64,000 nucleotides of DNA from positions 22,706 to 86,705 of the forward strand of contig JAPLOU010000038.1 of assembly GCA_026400535.1 (NCBI GenBank), given 5' to 3'. This document shows positions 9,579 through 18,467 of this stretch, piece by piece. How positions within the stretch are numbered: position 1 is the first letter of the stretch; each line of letters starts with the position of its first letter. The position numbers were made by a program, and so were the translations under genes. The stretch comes from Hyphomicrobiales bacterium (GTDB taxonomy: Bacteria > Pseudomonadota > Alphaproteobacteria > Rhizobiales > Beijerinckiaceae). Below the pieces are notes generated by a model that did not search any database, had not been told where the DNA came from, and was given only the letters and a program-made list of their open reading frames with translations.

Positions 9579-9962
9579 TCAGACGAACTGGCCAAGGCCC
9601 GGGATGGCGCCGACGATCGCGCCCATGGCGTCTTCTCCGGCCTTCTCGCGGCCATAGGCGAACATTTCCTTGGAGACGCTCTGGACCTGGCCCATCGACA
9701 GGCCCGCGCCCATCAGCGATGCACCAAGACCCATCACGCCGCCGCCGCCCGGCATCATGCTGGCGAGGCCGCCCATCAGGCCGCCGCCGCCGGAAGCGCC
9801 GGCCATCACGGCCTCCGCGCCGGGCAGGGCCGCGACGAGTTCGCCGACTTCGGCAGCCGGGCCTTCCTTCTTGAGGAAATTGAGGATCATGCCGATCGCC
9901 TTGGTGGCGAGCGTGGCGTCAATGCCGGCGGCGGCGGAGATGCGGGCGACGAGTTCTTCCAT
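9579..9962 (-). CDS. Small DUF2267/DUF2780-like protein of unknown function
   Basis: 127 residues. The first 50 or so form a helical domain (ARISAAAGIDATLATKAIG, ILNFLKKEGPAAEVGELVAA) of the type annotated DUF2267 or DUF2780 in alphaproteobacteria. The middle is very rich in Gly and Met (GGGGLMGGLASMMPGGGGV) and the C-terminus is helical again and ends in IPGLGQFV. It has no signal peptide and no cysteines. The ATG is preceded on the minus strand by AGAACAGGACATTCGCC, with AGGACA as a plausible ribosome site. It stands alone between mutA and a plus-strand ATPase gene. Its Gly/Met-rich low-complexity composition resembles that of the DUF937 protein at 51466, but I see no close homology. No function is proposed. 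Confidence 0.75.
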   Translation of the reverse strand: MEELVARISAAAGIDATLATKAIGMILNFLKKEGPAAEVGELVAALPGAEAVMAGASGGGGLMGGLASMMPGGGGVMGLGASLMGAGLSMGQVQSVSKEMFAYGREKAGEDAMGAIVGAIPGLGQFV

Positions 9963-10116
9963 GGCGAATGTCCTGTTCTGTCAGCAGGCGAGGCGCCCAC
10001 AGCTGCGGCGCACTTGTCGCCTTGGGCCGCGCGGAAATCAAGATGGGGCGCCTCCGCTGCTGGCGGGCTGAGCGAAGCCGGCCGCTCCCGGCCATCCCCG
10101 TCCCGACCCCCGCGGC

Positions 10117-10197
10117 CCTTATCCTGAGCCCATCGAAGCATGACCGCCAGCGCGCGCCATGACGCCTTGGCCTTCGACAGGCTCAGGGTGAGGATAA
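10117..10197. repeat. Dispersed inverted repeat (CCTTATCCTGAGC type)
   Basis: The left arm CCTTATCCTGAGCCCATCG (from 10117) and the right arm CTTCGACAGGCTCAGGG (10172 onwards, ending in TGAGGATAA) are imperfect reverse complements separated by about 30 bases. The arm sequence CCTTCGACAGGCTCAGG is a well-known extragenic repeat core in alphaproteobacterial genomes. It lies in the gap between the DUF2267-like gene and the divergent ATPase gene, where it holds no ORF of its own. Confidence 0.65.
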
Positions 10198-10333
10198 CCG
10201 GGGGCAGCGTTCTGGCGCGGGCTTGCGACCTGCACCTGACGCCCGCACGGGCCCAAATCCTTCGCTGTGCTCGCCATGACAGATGAGTCCTGATAAAGCG
10301 CACGGGACTGCCGCACCGCAACAGGACCGCCCC

Positions 10334-11869
10334 ATGGCCGAGACGATGATCATACCCGACGGAACCTTTCTCGTCGGCAAGAGCTGGAAGCCCGAACTGG
10401 TGACGCTGAAGCTCGCCAACCGCCATGGGCTGGTGACGGGGGCGACCGGCACCGGCAAGACCGTGACGCTGCAGGTGATGGCGGAAGGCTTCGCGCGGGC
10501 CGGCGTTCCGGTCTTCGCCGCCGACATCAAGGGCGACCTCAGCGGCATCGGCGCGCCGGGCGATGCCAAGCCGCCCTTCGTCAAGCGTGCCGACGAACTG
10601 GGCGTGCCCTATGAACCCGAGCAGTTCACCACGGTGTTCTGGGATATTTTCGGCGAACAGGGCCACCCCATCCGCGCCACCATCTCGGAAATGGGCCCGC
10701 TTCTGCTGGCGCGCCTGCTCGATCTCAACGACGTGCAGGAGGGGGTCCTCAACATCGCCTTCCGCATCGCAGACGAACAGAAGCTGCTGCTGCTCGACCT
10801 CAAGGACTTGCGGGCCATCCTGACCCATATCGCCGAGAGCGCGGCCCAGTTGACCGTGCAGTACGGCAATGTCTCGGCCCAGACCGTCGGCGCGATCCAG
10901 CGCCAGTTGCTGGTGATCGAGAACCAGAAGGGCAACTTCTTCTTTGGCGAGCCGGCGCTGAACATCCACGACCTGATCCGCTGCGATCGCGACGGGCGCG
11001 GCATCGTCAACATCCTCGCGGCCGACAAGCTGATGGCCAATCCTCGGCTTTACGCGACCTTCCTGCTCTGGCTCCTGTCGGAGCTGTTTGAGCAGCTGCC
11101 GGAGGTGGGCGATCTCGACAAGCCGAAGCTGGTGTTCTTCTTCGACGAGGCGCACCTGTTGTTCAATGGCGCGCCAAAGGTGCTGCTGGAGGCGGTCGAG
11201 ACAGTGGTACGGCTGATCCGTTCCAAGGGCGTTGGCGTCTATTTCGTCACGCAGAACCCGCTCGACGTTCCCGACACCGTGCTGGCCCAGCTCGGCAACC
11301 GCGTGCAGCATGCCTTGCGCGCCTTCACGCCGCGCGACCAGAAGGCGGTCAGGGCTGCGGCAGAGACCTTCCGGCAAAACCGGAAGTTCAAGACCGAGGA
11401 GGCCATCACGCAGCTTGCCGTGGGCGAGGCGCTGATCTCGATGCTGGAGGGAAAGGGCGTTCCCGCCGTGGTCGAACGCGCGCTGATCGCCCCGCCGATG
11501 GCGCAGGTCGGGCCGATCAGCCCTGCCCTTCGCCTGCAGGCGATGGCGGCGTCCGGCCTGCGTGGCAAGTACGACCAGACCATCGATGCCGAGAGCGCCT
11601 ATGAGGTCCTGATGAAGCGCAAGGGCCTCGATCCATCCAATCCGAATGCGCCGGCCCAGCAGGCCAGCACCGGTGGCATCGGCGGGATGCTCGGTGGTCT
11701 GCTCGGGGGCGGCAGCCCGCAGCCGGGCCAGAAGGGGCGCACGACGCAGTCGATGTCCGAGAAAATCGTGACCAGCGCGGCCCGTTCGGTGGCATCCTCG
11801 GTTGGCCGGCAGATCGGCACCGCCATCATCCGCGGCGTGCTGGGCAGCCTGCTCGGCGGGCGCCGCTGA
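10334..11869 (+). CDS. HerA-like helicase/ATPase, DUF853 (YjgR) family
   Basis: 511 residues. An AAA-type ATPase of the HerA/FtsK superfamily: Walker A GATGTGKT at about residues 36-43, FAADIKGDLSGIG just after it, a Walker B strand LVFFFDEAHLLF at about 268-279 and a sensor region YFVTQNPLDVPDTVLAQLGNRVQHALRAF. The C-terminus is a Gly/Gln-rich linker and a helix. Family members bind nucleotide and are thought to act on DNA, but the role of YjgR-type proteins is not established. I chose the ATG at 10334 (MAETMIIPDGTFLVG), which has AGGA 8 bases upstream and matches the family start; an upstream ATG at 10283 lacks a ribosome site. It is a single-gene unit, convergent with the DUF900 gene. Confidence 0.88.
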   Translation: MAETMIIPDGTFLVGKSWKPELVTLKLANRHGLVTGATGTGKTVTLQVMAEGFARAGVPVFAADIKGDLSGIGAPGDAKPPFVKRADELGVPYEPEQFTTVFWDIFGEQGHPIRATISEMGPLLLARLLDLNDVQEGVLNIAFRIADEQKLLLLDLKDLRAILTHIAESAAQLTVQYGNVSAQTVGAIQRQLLVIENQKGNFFFGEPALNIHDLIRCDRDGRGIVNILAADKLMANPRLYATFLLWLLSELFEQLPEVGDLDKPKLVFFFDEAHLLFNGAPKVLLEAVETVVRLIRSKGVGVYFVTQNPLDVPDTVLAQLGNRVQHALRAFTPRDQKAVRAAAETFRQNRKFKTEEAITQLAVGEALISMLEGKGVPAVVERALIAPPMAQVGPISPALRLQAMAASGLRGKYDQTIDAESAYEVLMKRKGLDPSNPNAPAQQASTGGIGGMLGGLLGGGSPQPGQKGRTTQSMSEKIVTSAARSVASSVGRQIGTAIIRGVLGSLLGGRR

Positions 11870-11878
11870 CGGCGCCGT

Positions 11879-12889
11879 TCAGCGCGCGCGCTCGATGGCC
11901 CTTGCGATGACCTGGCGGACATCCCTGTCCGACAGGAACAGGTCATGGCGGATGACCTGAAGCCGGCTGCCAAATTCGGACGCGTCGGCAACCCTGACGC
12001 CGAGGGCGTCGAGCCGTTCGCGCTCGGTCGAGCCGGCCCGCGCAATGCCGCCGGCGAGGCGGGCAGAAACCGCGAGAGCCCGGTCATTGGTGGCAGAAAT
12101 CACGGTGATCCGGCTGGCCAAGGGGCCGATCCGCTTCACGGTCTGCTCGAACTGGTCAATGTCGATATCCGGTGAGGCAAGCACCACGGCCCCGATCTTG
12201 TTGATGGCGGCCTCTCCGGCCTCGCTGCGCAACTGCCGCAGTGTTTCGAGCGTCAGCAGCGTGCCCATCGAGTGCGCCACGATGTGGATGCGCCCTACCG
12301 ACGGATTTGATGCCAGGGCCCCTAGCGCGTCCTCAAAGCTGTCGCGCGACCACATCGCGCTCTCACGGTCATATTGATAGGCGATGATCCGCCCGCCGGA
12401 GGGCCAGCTGAACAACGCGGTCCGCCCCTGCCACGCCACGCCGTCCGAGAGCTGGGCCGCCGAGGCCAAAGCGGTCTCGAAGGTTTCGTTGAAGCCATGC
12501 ACGTAGAGCAGCACATCCTTGCCGTTGGCGGCCTGCGCGAAGGCCGAGGCCGCCCCGCTCGAGACCGTGCCGCCCAGCGCGATGATGCTCCACGGCGCGG
12601 TCATGGCGGAGGCGATCGATCCGGTGATCGAGCGATCCGGCGGACTGAGCCGGGCTTCGGCAAAGACCAGCTCGGCGCCGCGGTCTGACGAAAAGTACGG
12701 GCTCTTGCTGCCCACTGCCTTGCGCGTCGTCGCGACCAGCACCACCGGGTCCTCCTGGATCGGCGTCAGACCCTCCCGGGCCACCTGGTAGGGCGAGTTG
12801 AGGCCGCGCTCATCGACCAGACAGCCGCCAAGAGCCGCCGCTAAGGCAACAAGCACGAGAACGCGGGCAGACAAAGATGCAAGGCGCAT
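11879..12889 (-). CDS. DUF900 alpha/beta-hydrolase lipoprotein (first of two)
   Basis: 336 residues. The N-terminus (MRLASLSARVLVLVALAAA followed by LGGC) is a lipoprotein signal with Cys in the lipobox, so the protein should be anchored in the envelope. The body is the DUF900 hydrolase type: LLYVHGFNETFE carries the oxyanion loop and IHIVAHSMGTLLTLE the nucleophile elbow (His-Ser-Met-Gly). LVATTRKA near residue 50 is also a family block, and an acidic residue and a His in the C-terminal part can complete the triad. Substrate unknown; an esterase or lipase activity is only inferred from the fold. The start at 12889 was chosen because it gives a proper lipoprotein signal. A second gene of the same family lies just upstream on the same strand. 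Confidence 0.85.
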   Translation of the reverse strand: MRLASLSARVLVLVALAAALGGCLVDERGLNSPYQVAREGLTPIQEDPVVLVATTRKAVGSKSPYFSSDRGAELVFAEARLSPPDRSITGSIASAMTAPWSIIALGGTVSSGAASAFAQAANGKDVLLYVHGFNETFETALASAAQLSDGVAWQGRTALFSWPSGGRIIAYQYDRESAMWSRDSFEDALGALASNPSVGRIHIVAHSMGTLLTLETLRQLRSEAGEAAINKIGAVVLASPDIDIDQFEQTVKRIGPLASRITVISATNDRALAVSARLAGGIARAGSTERERLDALGVRVADASEFGSRLQVIRHDLFLSDRDVRQVIARAIERAR

Positions 12890-13013
12890 GCGGAGCACGG
12901 CGGAATCCGTCAGATTGTGTCGGTTTTCGCGGGCCAAAGCACAGGCCGGTGAATGAAGACTGGCTTGTAAACCGATCACAAAGGCGCATTTAAGGCAATG
13001 TGCGCCATCGCGT

Positions 13014-14192
13014 TTACGGCGCCTCAGCTTTTGGCCCGTCGTGATCCTGCCCGATTGTCAGCGGCGATGTCAGCACTTTGCCGACCGCGGTCAGCGTGCC
13101 CTGCGTCAGCACGCTCGCACTGTCGCCAAGGCTGCCGACCCGGTTCGCCAATTGCTGCCCGCTGGCCAGACGCACGCCGATGGACCGCACCACCTCGGGG
13201 CTCTGGGCGAATTTGCCGTGACCGCTCCGGTCATCGCTCTTGACATCCGTGAGATCAATCACTTCGACGCCGTGCTTGGCCAGGTTTGTGCGGTAGGGTT
13301 CCTCGTTCGGATCGATCGAGCCAAGCCGGTCGCGACTGCCCCAGATGAATTTCGAGACGTCCAGCGCGCGGTCGTCGCGGGAGACGAACAGCGACACGCG
13401 CGGACCATTGGCGCCAATGGCCCGGCCCTGTTCGAGCGCAACGTCGACATCAACATCGGGTGCCGCCAGCATCAGGTTGCGGATCTTGCCATTGACCCGG
13501 CCGTCGCGAATGGACATCTGCCGAAGCGATTCCAGCGCAAGCCAGCCGCCCATCGAATGGGCAAGCACGGAGACCTCCGAGACCGCCGGATCCTTCGCCA
13601 GCAGCGAGAGCAAGCCTTCAAGGCCGTTGCGCGCAACCTCGGCGCTGGTGCGGTCATAGGTGTAGGCCGCAAGCGTGCCCCAGGAGGCCCAACTGAACAG
13701 GACGGGCACCACCTTCGCGTCGCTGTCATTGACAATCTGCGCAAAGCGGAAGGCGGCCTCGTCGAAACGGGTGTTGTAGCCGTGCACGAAGACCATGACA
13801 TGCGAGCGGCCGCTGGCGCGGATGCGCTGGCGCAGCGCGCCGACAAAGCCCTCGCGCTCCAGGTAGGCTGCCCGCGCCGTGGCGAAGCTGGCATTGGGAT
13901 CGGGCGGAGCCGTGCTCGACCAGGCAATGTCGCCAGGCTTGTGTCCGGGCGGGATGCTGACCGCCAGGCTCGCGTAGTTGGACCTCAACGTGCGGTTTCC
14001 GCCGAACATCATCGACGGATTGCTGTCGGGACGACGGGTCGTGCTGACCAGAAGATCGACAATGCGTGCATCGGCCGGGATGGACGCAACGGGCGCCATC
14101 ACGGAGGGCGGCCTGCTCGCGCAGCCACCGAGGACGGCAAGCGCGCCAAGGCCAGCGATCAACCAACCTGTGCGAAACCCCTGATGCTTCAC
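13014..14192 (-). CDS. DUF900 alpha/beta-hydrolase lipoprotein (second of two)
   Basis: 392 residues from a GTG at 14192, which has AGGAG 9 bases upstream and gives a clear lipoprotein signal (FRTGWLIAGLGALAVLGGC). The longer ATG-initiated frame to 14609 runs through atypical sequence and overlaps the divergent peptidase gene. Family blocks are VDLLVSTTRRP, VMVFVHGYNTRFDEA (oxyanion loop), SVLAHSMGGWLALE (nucleophile Ser) and a C-terminal region with IDLTDVKSDDRSGHGKFAQS that supplies a candidate His. It is a paralogue of the downstream gene; the two are separated by about 125 bases. Possible roles in envelope lipid or polymer turnover are inference. Confidence 0.85.
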   Translation of the reverse strand: MKHQGFRTGWLIAGLGALAVLGGCASRPPSVMAPVASIPADARIVDLLVSTTRRPDSNPSMMFGGNRTLRSNYASLAVSIPPGHKPGDIAWSSTAPPDPNASFATARAAYLEREGFVGALRQRIRASGRSHVMVFVHGYNTRFDEAAFRFAQIVNDSDAKVVPVLFSWASWGTLAAYTYDRTSAEVARNGLEGLLSLLAKDPAVSEVSVLAHSMGGWLALESLRQMSIRDGRVNGKIRNLMLAAPDVDVDVALEQGRAIGANGPRVSLFVSRDDRALDVSKFIWGSRDRLGSIDPNEEPYRTNLAKHGVEVIDLTDVKSDDRSGHGKFAQSPEVVRSIGVRLASGQQLANRVGSLGDSASVLTQGTLTAVGKVLTSPLTIGQDHDGPKAEAP

Positions 14193-14297
14193 GCGGTGCT
14201 GCTCCTGCTCTGTTTCACGGGCAGCCACCGCGCTCCGAGGTTTGCCGCGTGATCCCGTGCATGGTCTCATGCCATGACGCACGCCACAGGACAAGAC

Positions 14298-14966
14298 ATG
14301 ATTCCCCATAGACACGATACGACCCGCACAGCCAACCTGCTGGTGACGGGGTTCGGCCCCTTCCCAGGGGTCAGCGTCAACCCGACTGCGGCGCTCATGG
14401 AGCGCGTGACGAAACGGCTCGGCGGCGGCTCTGCCGGCTGGGGCGCTGCCGGAGAACGCCTGTCCGTGAGCTACGGGCGCGCCCTGCGGGAGTTCGACGA
14501 CAGCGACCGGCTGCACAGGCCCGTCGCGGTGCTGCTGCTCGGGCTCGCGGCCCGGGCGCGCTGGGTCCGGGTCGAACGGCATGCGCGACGGCTCGACAGC
14601 CCCCTGCACCCTGACAGCACCGGCAAGGCTGGTGCAGCCACCGCGCCCGACAGCGCCATGCCCCTCAAGGCGACCGTCGCGCCCGACCCGGCGCTGGCCG
14701 CGCTGCGCCGGTCAGGCCTGCGCGCGCGGCTTTCGCCGAGCGCTGGCCGCTATCTGTGCAACGCTGTCTATGCAAGGGCGTTGACCCGGGCGCAGGGCAG
14801 GCCCGTCCTGTTCATCCATGTGCCCTGGCCGAGGCCGGCAGCCGGAACGGTTCCGCGCAGCCGCGTCGCCCCATGGCGGCCGTCGATGGCGGGCCTCGAA
14901 CGGGGCCTGGCCCGGATCGGCCACGGCCTGATCATGGCGGCGCGTACCAGAACGGCACAGGTCTGA
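14298..14966 (+). CDS. Pyroglutamyl-peptidase I-like cysteine peptidase (C15)
   Basis: 222 residues. The N-terminal LLVTGFGPFPGVSVNPT is the C15 signature region. The Glu of the catalytic triad fits GLAARARWVRVERHARRLD, the nucleophile is Cys in SAGRYLCNAVY and the His lies in LFIHVPWP. Members remove N-terminal pyroglutamate from peptides in the cytosol. The identity to typical Pcp seems moderate, and the Ala/Arg-rich central region is divergent, so the substrate may differ. I chose ATG 14298 because AGGA lies 6 bases upstream; the ATG at 14274 has no such site. It is transcribed toward the beta-helix gene 46 bases downstream. Confidence 0.8.
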   Translation: MIPHRHDTTRTANLLVTGFGPFPGVSVNPTAALMERVTKRLGGGSAGWGAAGERLSVSYGRALREFDDSDRLHRPVAVLLLGLAARARWVRVERHARRLDSPLHPDSTGKAGAATAPDSAMPLKATVAPDPALAALRRSGLRARLSPSAGRYLCNAVYARALTRAQGRPVLFIHVPWPRPAAGTVPRSRVAPWRPSMAGLERGLARIGHGLIMAARTRTAQV

Positions 14967-15012
14967 CTGGCACGATCCTTGAGCGACCGGCGGAACACCG
15001 GAGGTCGTCATC

Positions 15013-16398
15013 ATGGTTCTGCGTCGCCACCTGCTGGGAATGGCCCTGTTCGGTACAGCCATGGCAGGCGGCAAAGCCAGCGCGCAATCCGCGCCACGGA
15101 CGACCCTTGTGCCGCTGTCAAGTCTCGGGCCGGCCAGCCTCGGACTTGACGCCTCGCAGTTCGGCCTGAGGCCGGGGTCGGCCGACGACCAGTCGCGCCG
15201 CCTTCAAGAAGCGCTGGTTGAGGCAGCCAAGCGCGACGCGCCGCTGCTGCTGCCCCCGGGCCGCTACCGCATCAACAACGTCGTCATCCCGGAGGGCATG
15301 CGGCTCATCGGCGTGCCGGGAGCCACCCAGCTTGTCGCCGCGCAGCCCGGGCCCTTGCTCGTGGCGCGCCGGACCAGGCGGGCGGCAATCAGCGGCATCA
15401 CCCTCGATGGGCTGTCGCTAAGGGCCGCGGACAGGACCGGACTTCTCCAGACCGAGGATGTCGGCGAACTGATCGTCGACGGTTGCGACGTCCGCAATGC
15501 GGGCGGCAACGGTCTGACGCTTGTCCGTACCGGTGGGCGCATCGAAGGATCACGTCTGGCGGGCGCGCGCGATCACGGCCTGTTCAGCCTCGACTCGCGC
15601 GGTCTGATGATCGAACGCAACATCGTCGAGGACATCGGCAACAACGGTATTGCCCTGTGGCGCAGCACGTCCGGCGATGACAACTCCCGGATTTCCGGCA
15701 ACCGCATCAGCCGTATCCGCAGCGATGCCGGGGGGGACGGGCCGAACGGCAATGGCGTCGTGCTGTTCAGGGCCGGCGGCGTGATTGTCGAGAGCAACGC
15801 CTTCCGAGATTGCGCCTTCACCTTCATCCGCAACAACTCGGGCGCGTCGGTCCAGATGCTGGGAAACAATGGCCGGCGTTGCGGCGAGGTCGCGTATTAT
15901 TCCGAGTTCGCCTTCGAAGGCGCGATCATGTCGAACAATCTGGCGGAAGAGTGCGCGCAGGGCTTCAACATCACCAATCTCGACCATGGCGGCCGGCTCG
16001 CGGTCTGCTCCGGCAATATCATCCGCCGTGCCCGCAAGGGACTGGCCCCAAACGGCAAGCAGCTGATCGGGGGCTCGGGCATCCATGTCGAGGCCGAGGC
16101 GGCGGTGACGGGCAACGTCATCGAGGAGGCCTCGGACGTCGGCATTTCGTTGGGCTGGAGCTGGGGGATGCGCAACCTGGTGGCCACCGGCAACATGATC
16201 CGCGATTGCGCGGTGGGCATCGGCATCAGTCTTGTGCCGAAGGAGCGCAATGTCGTTGTCGCCAACAACGTCATCTCCGGGGCGCGAAACGGCGCCGTGA
16301 TCGGCACGGCGTATGGCAAGGCCGTTACCGGCGATCTCACCCGCAGCGGCGACACGCGCGCAGCAGGCGTCCGCGTCGAGGGCAATGCGGTGGCATGA
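15013..16398 (+). CDS. Tat-exported right-handed beta-helix protein (TIGR03808-like)
   Basis: 461 residues. The N-terminus MVLRRHLLGMALFGTAMAGG carries a twin-arginine-type signal with an Ala-Ser-Ala cleavage site near residue 25. The rest is a parallel beta-helix of about 20-residue turns, seen in runs such as LTLVRTGGRIEGSRL, NIVEDIGNNGIALW and NRISRIRSDAGG, as in pectate-lyase-like folds. This matches the family described as twin-arginine-translocated repeat proteins of alphaproteobacteria, whose role is unknown. The protein probably folds in the cytosol and is exported to the periplasm. GGAGG lies 8 bases upstream of the ATG. The start of the mature domain, with LDASQFGLRPGSADDQSRRLQ, resembles the N-terminal segment of pectin-lyase-fold proteins. 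Confidence 0.85.
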   Translation: MVLRRHLLGMALFGTAMAGGKASAQSAPRTTLVPLSSLGPASLGLDASQFGLRPGSADDQSRRLQEALVEAAKRDAPLLLPPGRYRINNVVIPEGMRLIGVPGATQLVAAQPGPLLVARRTRRAAISGITLDGLSLRAADRTGLLQTEDVGELIVDGCDVRNAGGNGLTLVRTGGRIEGSRLAGARDHGLFSLDSRGLMIERNIVEDIGNNGIALWRSTSGDDNSRISGNRISRIRSDAGGDGPNGNGVVLFRAGGVIVESNAFRDCAFTFIRNNSGASVQMLGNNGRRCGEVAYYSEFAFEGAIMSNNLAEECAQGFNITNLDHGGRLAVCSGNIIRRARKGLAPNGKQLIGGSGIHVEAEAAVTGNVIEEASDVGISLGWSWGMRNLVATGNMIRDCAVGIGISLVPKERNVVVANNVISGARNGAVIGTAYGKAVTGDLTRSGDTRAAGVRVEGNAVA

Positions 16399-16623
16399 CG
16401 GCCTTTGCCCCAGGTCGGACCCGGGTCGGCCGCAGCGCCGCCATGCTCCGTGGCCGGCGCCACAGGTCCGGCTGGCAAAGCGTCTGATCAGGCACGTTCC
16501 GGGAGGACCAAACGGCCCGCTGCGACGTGCAGCGCGATGCAAGGCTCACTCCGACCAGCGCCGTTCACAGGATGGTGGTGAAGGCCGGCGATGTCTGCAA
16601 GCGGCATGGACGACCATGGTCGG

Positions 16624-18081
16624 TCACCGGGTCAAGCGCAGAGTGTTCACACGACCGCCGATATCCTTGAGCGCCGTCAAGAGTTCGGCCCCGTTGGAAG
16701 CGTCATAGAACTCGCCATTGTTCAGGGCTGAACATTGCTGCAGAAGGGACTTGACCGTCTGATTGTTGACCTCGAACGCGATGGTATACATCTTGATCGC
16801 GCTACGGGTATCGGCGGCCATGTTGCGGCAGATGGTCAGCGTCGTGGCGTTGGCATCCGCTGTGTTGTTCCCATCATGAGAGGGAGCCGTCAGGGATTTC
16901 GTGTTCTGCCCGTCTGTCACCAGGATCATGTAGCGTTTGACCCGCAAGGCATCGGTTCCGGTTCGTCCAGCGAAAGGAACCTGAGGCGAGAGCATGCGCC
17001 ACCCCCAGATCAGGCCGGACGGCAGATAGGTTTCTCCCGCCGTGGTCAAGCCATTGATCATGGAGCGGGCGCTGGCGAGATTGGTTGTCCAATCCAGCAC
17101 CTCTGAACCGCAGGATGTGTTCAACAATCCGGGGATGCGGACGCCATAGTTGCCGTCGATCGTGTTGTTCGGCGCGTTGCGCGAGCCGACACAGCCACTC
17201 CAGCGGTACCAATGACCGCCGCTGCGGTTGCATTGGCGGACGATCCTGGGGCCGCGGACGCTGTCGCACTGCTCGACCCGTCGTTCCGGCGTTGCCGCAC
17301 GGGGGCACGAACGCGCCACGCCATCCACCATGCAGGTCCGGTTCGGGTCCGCGGGGACCGCAGGAATCGTGACCATACGGCAATTGATCCGGCGTGTTTC
17401 AAGCACGTCGGAGCATGTCTCAACCACCGGCGTCTGGTAATCATCGCGCACGTCGAGCCAGTTCTCCCGGCGGCGCGACATGCCGATGTTGACATACTGC
17501 GCGAAGGGCACGACCGCGACGCGGATCTTGTCAGGCGAGCCCCGGAGGCTCTCGAAGTCGGTGAGCAGAGCGGTCGTCGAGGACTTCAAGGTGGCAAGCC
17601 GGCTTCCTTGCATGGAATCCGTCGTGTCGAGCACAAACACGATATCGGCCACCTCTTTCGAGTTATTGGCGGCCTCGGCGAACACCGAAAAGGCAATGTC
17701 GCGGATCCCGATGATACCCATCATGCTGGTCTTCAAACGACCGCTGACCACAACCTTCGCACCGGTTTCGACGTTATCCTCGATGACCTGGCTGATTGAA
17801 GTCGTATATTCCAGATCGGGGTCGTTCAACGGCAGGTTGCCGCGCAATGCGCCCTCACCGACCCGCTTGCGCTGCTCGAACGCACCCGTCGCCTTGACCG
17901 TTGCGAGCGCCGCTGCATCGGCTGCGGCGGCAACCCGGCTTCGCATCGCGGAGACACGGCTGTAGTCCACCGCCACGCTCGTCATTCCCATCACCGGGAC
18001 AAGCGCAAGGCCGAAGATCACGCTGATCACGCCGTTTTCATTGCGATGAAAACGCCTGAAGCACGTCAGTAAGCCAGCCAT
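16624..18081 (-). CDS. TadG-like pilus-assembly/vWA-domain membrane protein
   Basis: 485 residues. The N-terminus (NENGVISVIFGLALVPVMGM then AVDYSRV) is the TadE/TadG-type pseudopilin-like segment with one membrane helix. At about residues 147-157, VFVLDTTDSM fits the MIDAS strand of a von Willebrand A domain (DxTxS form). Residues 235-315 are an insertion rich in cysteine (about seven Cys) and arginine, ending in WSGCVGSRN. The C-terminal part again has vWA-like strands (MILVTDGQNTK, YTIAFEVNN). TadG proteins act in Flp pilus assembly, but no other tad or flp gene lies in the window, so this is an orphan copy with an uncertain role. It is divergent from maeB across a 386-base gap. Confidence 0.82.
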   Translation of the reverse strand: MAGLLTCFRRFHRNENGVISVIFGLALVPVMGMTSVAVDYSRVSAMRSRVAAAADAAALATVKATGAFEQRKRVGEGALRGNLPLNDPDLEYTTSISQVIEDNVETGAKVVVSGRLKTSMMGIIGIRDIAFSVFAEAANNSKEVADIVFVLDTTDSMQGSRLATLKSSTTALLTDFESLRGSPDKIRVAVVPFAQYVNIGMSRRRENWLDVRDDYQTPVVETCSDVLETRRINCRMVTIPAVPADPNRTCMVDGVARSCPRAATPERRVEQCDSVRGPRIVRQCNRSGGHWYRWSGCVGSRNAPNNTIDGNYGVRIPGLLNTSCGSEVLDWTTNLASARSMINGLTTAGETYLPSGLIWGWRMLSPQVPFAGRTGTDALRVKRYMILVTDGQNTKSLTAPSHDGNNTADANATTLTICRNMAADTRSAIKMYTIAFEVNNQTVKSLLQQCSALNNGEFYDASNGAELLTALKDIGGRVNTLRLTR

Positions 18082-18467
18082 CGTCTGATCAACTCCAGCG
18101 AGGCAATAAAAAAACTCACCTCAGAATGACATGTCCTTCTTGATCTTCTTTTAAGGCAAATGCCGAAACCGCCAGTGATCTGTTATGCCTGCCTTAATCA
18201 TCGCGCTTCGTGCTTCGCTGTCGACACTGAAACGGTCCTCCGGTCATGCAGCAGGGCCTGTGTCCGGGGCAAGAAGGGATCAACCGTCTCAGTGCCGGCA
18301 GTGGCATCGCCTGGCGGCTGGAACAGGCAGCGGCAGGCTGCGCGGCGACACCCCAGACAAAGCCGCAAGAACCCAGGCGCTTGACGTCGTCACCAAAGCA
18401 GGCGAGTTGCCCGTGACGGTATTGGGCGCGCACAACGGATCGCGCGACCAGCCCGGGGGAAAAGGCG
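18082..18467. promoter_or_regulatory. Divergent intergenic region (vWA gene / maeB)
   Basis: This 386-base gap has no ORF of coding character. Its vWA side is AT-rich compared with the rest of the window and contains an 8-bp inverted repeat, TTAAGGCA (18151-18158) and TGCCTTAA (18190-18197), and within the left arm the small palindrome GGCAAATGCC (18155-18164). It must hold promoters for both divergent genes; the maeB side ends in GGGGGAAAAGG before the start codon. No known riboswitch was recognised. Confidence 0.5.

Noticed and set aside
16624..18081. Complete Flp/Tad pilus locus
   Set aside because: Only one TadG-like gene is present; no flp, cpa or other tad gene is in the window.
18082..18467. 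Riboswitch or small gene upstream of maeB
   Set aside because: Short ORFs lack ribosome sites and no known aptamer core could be recognised.
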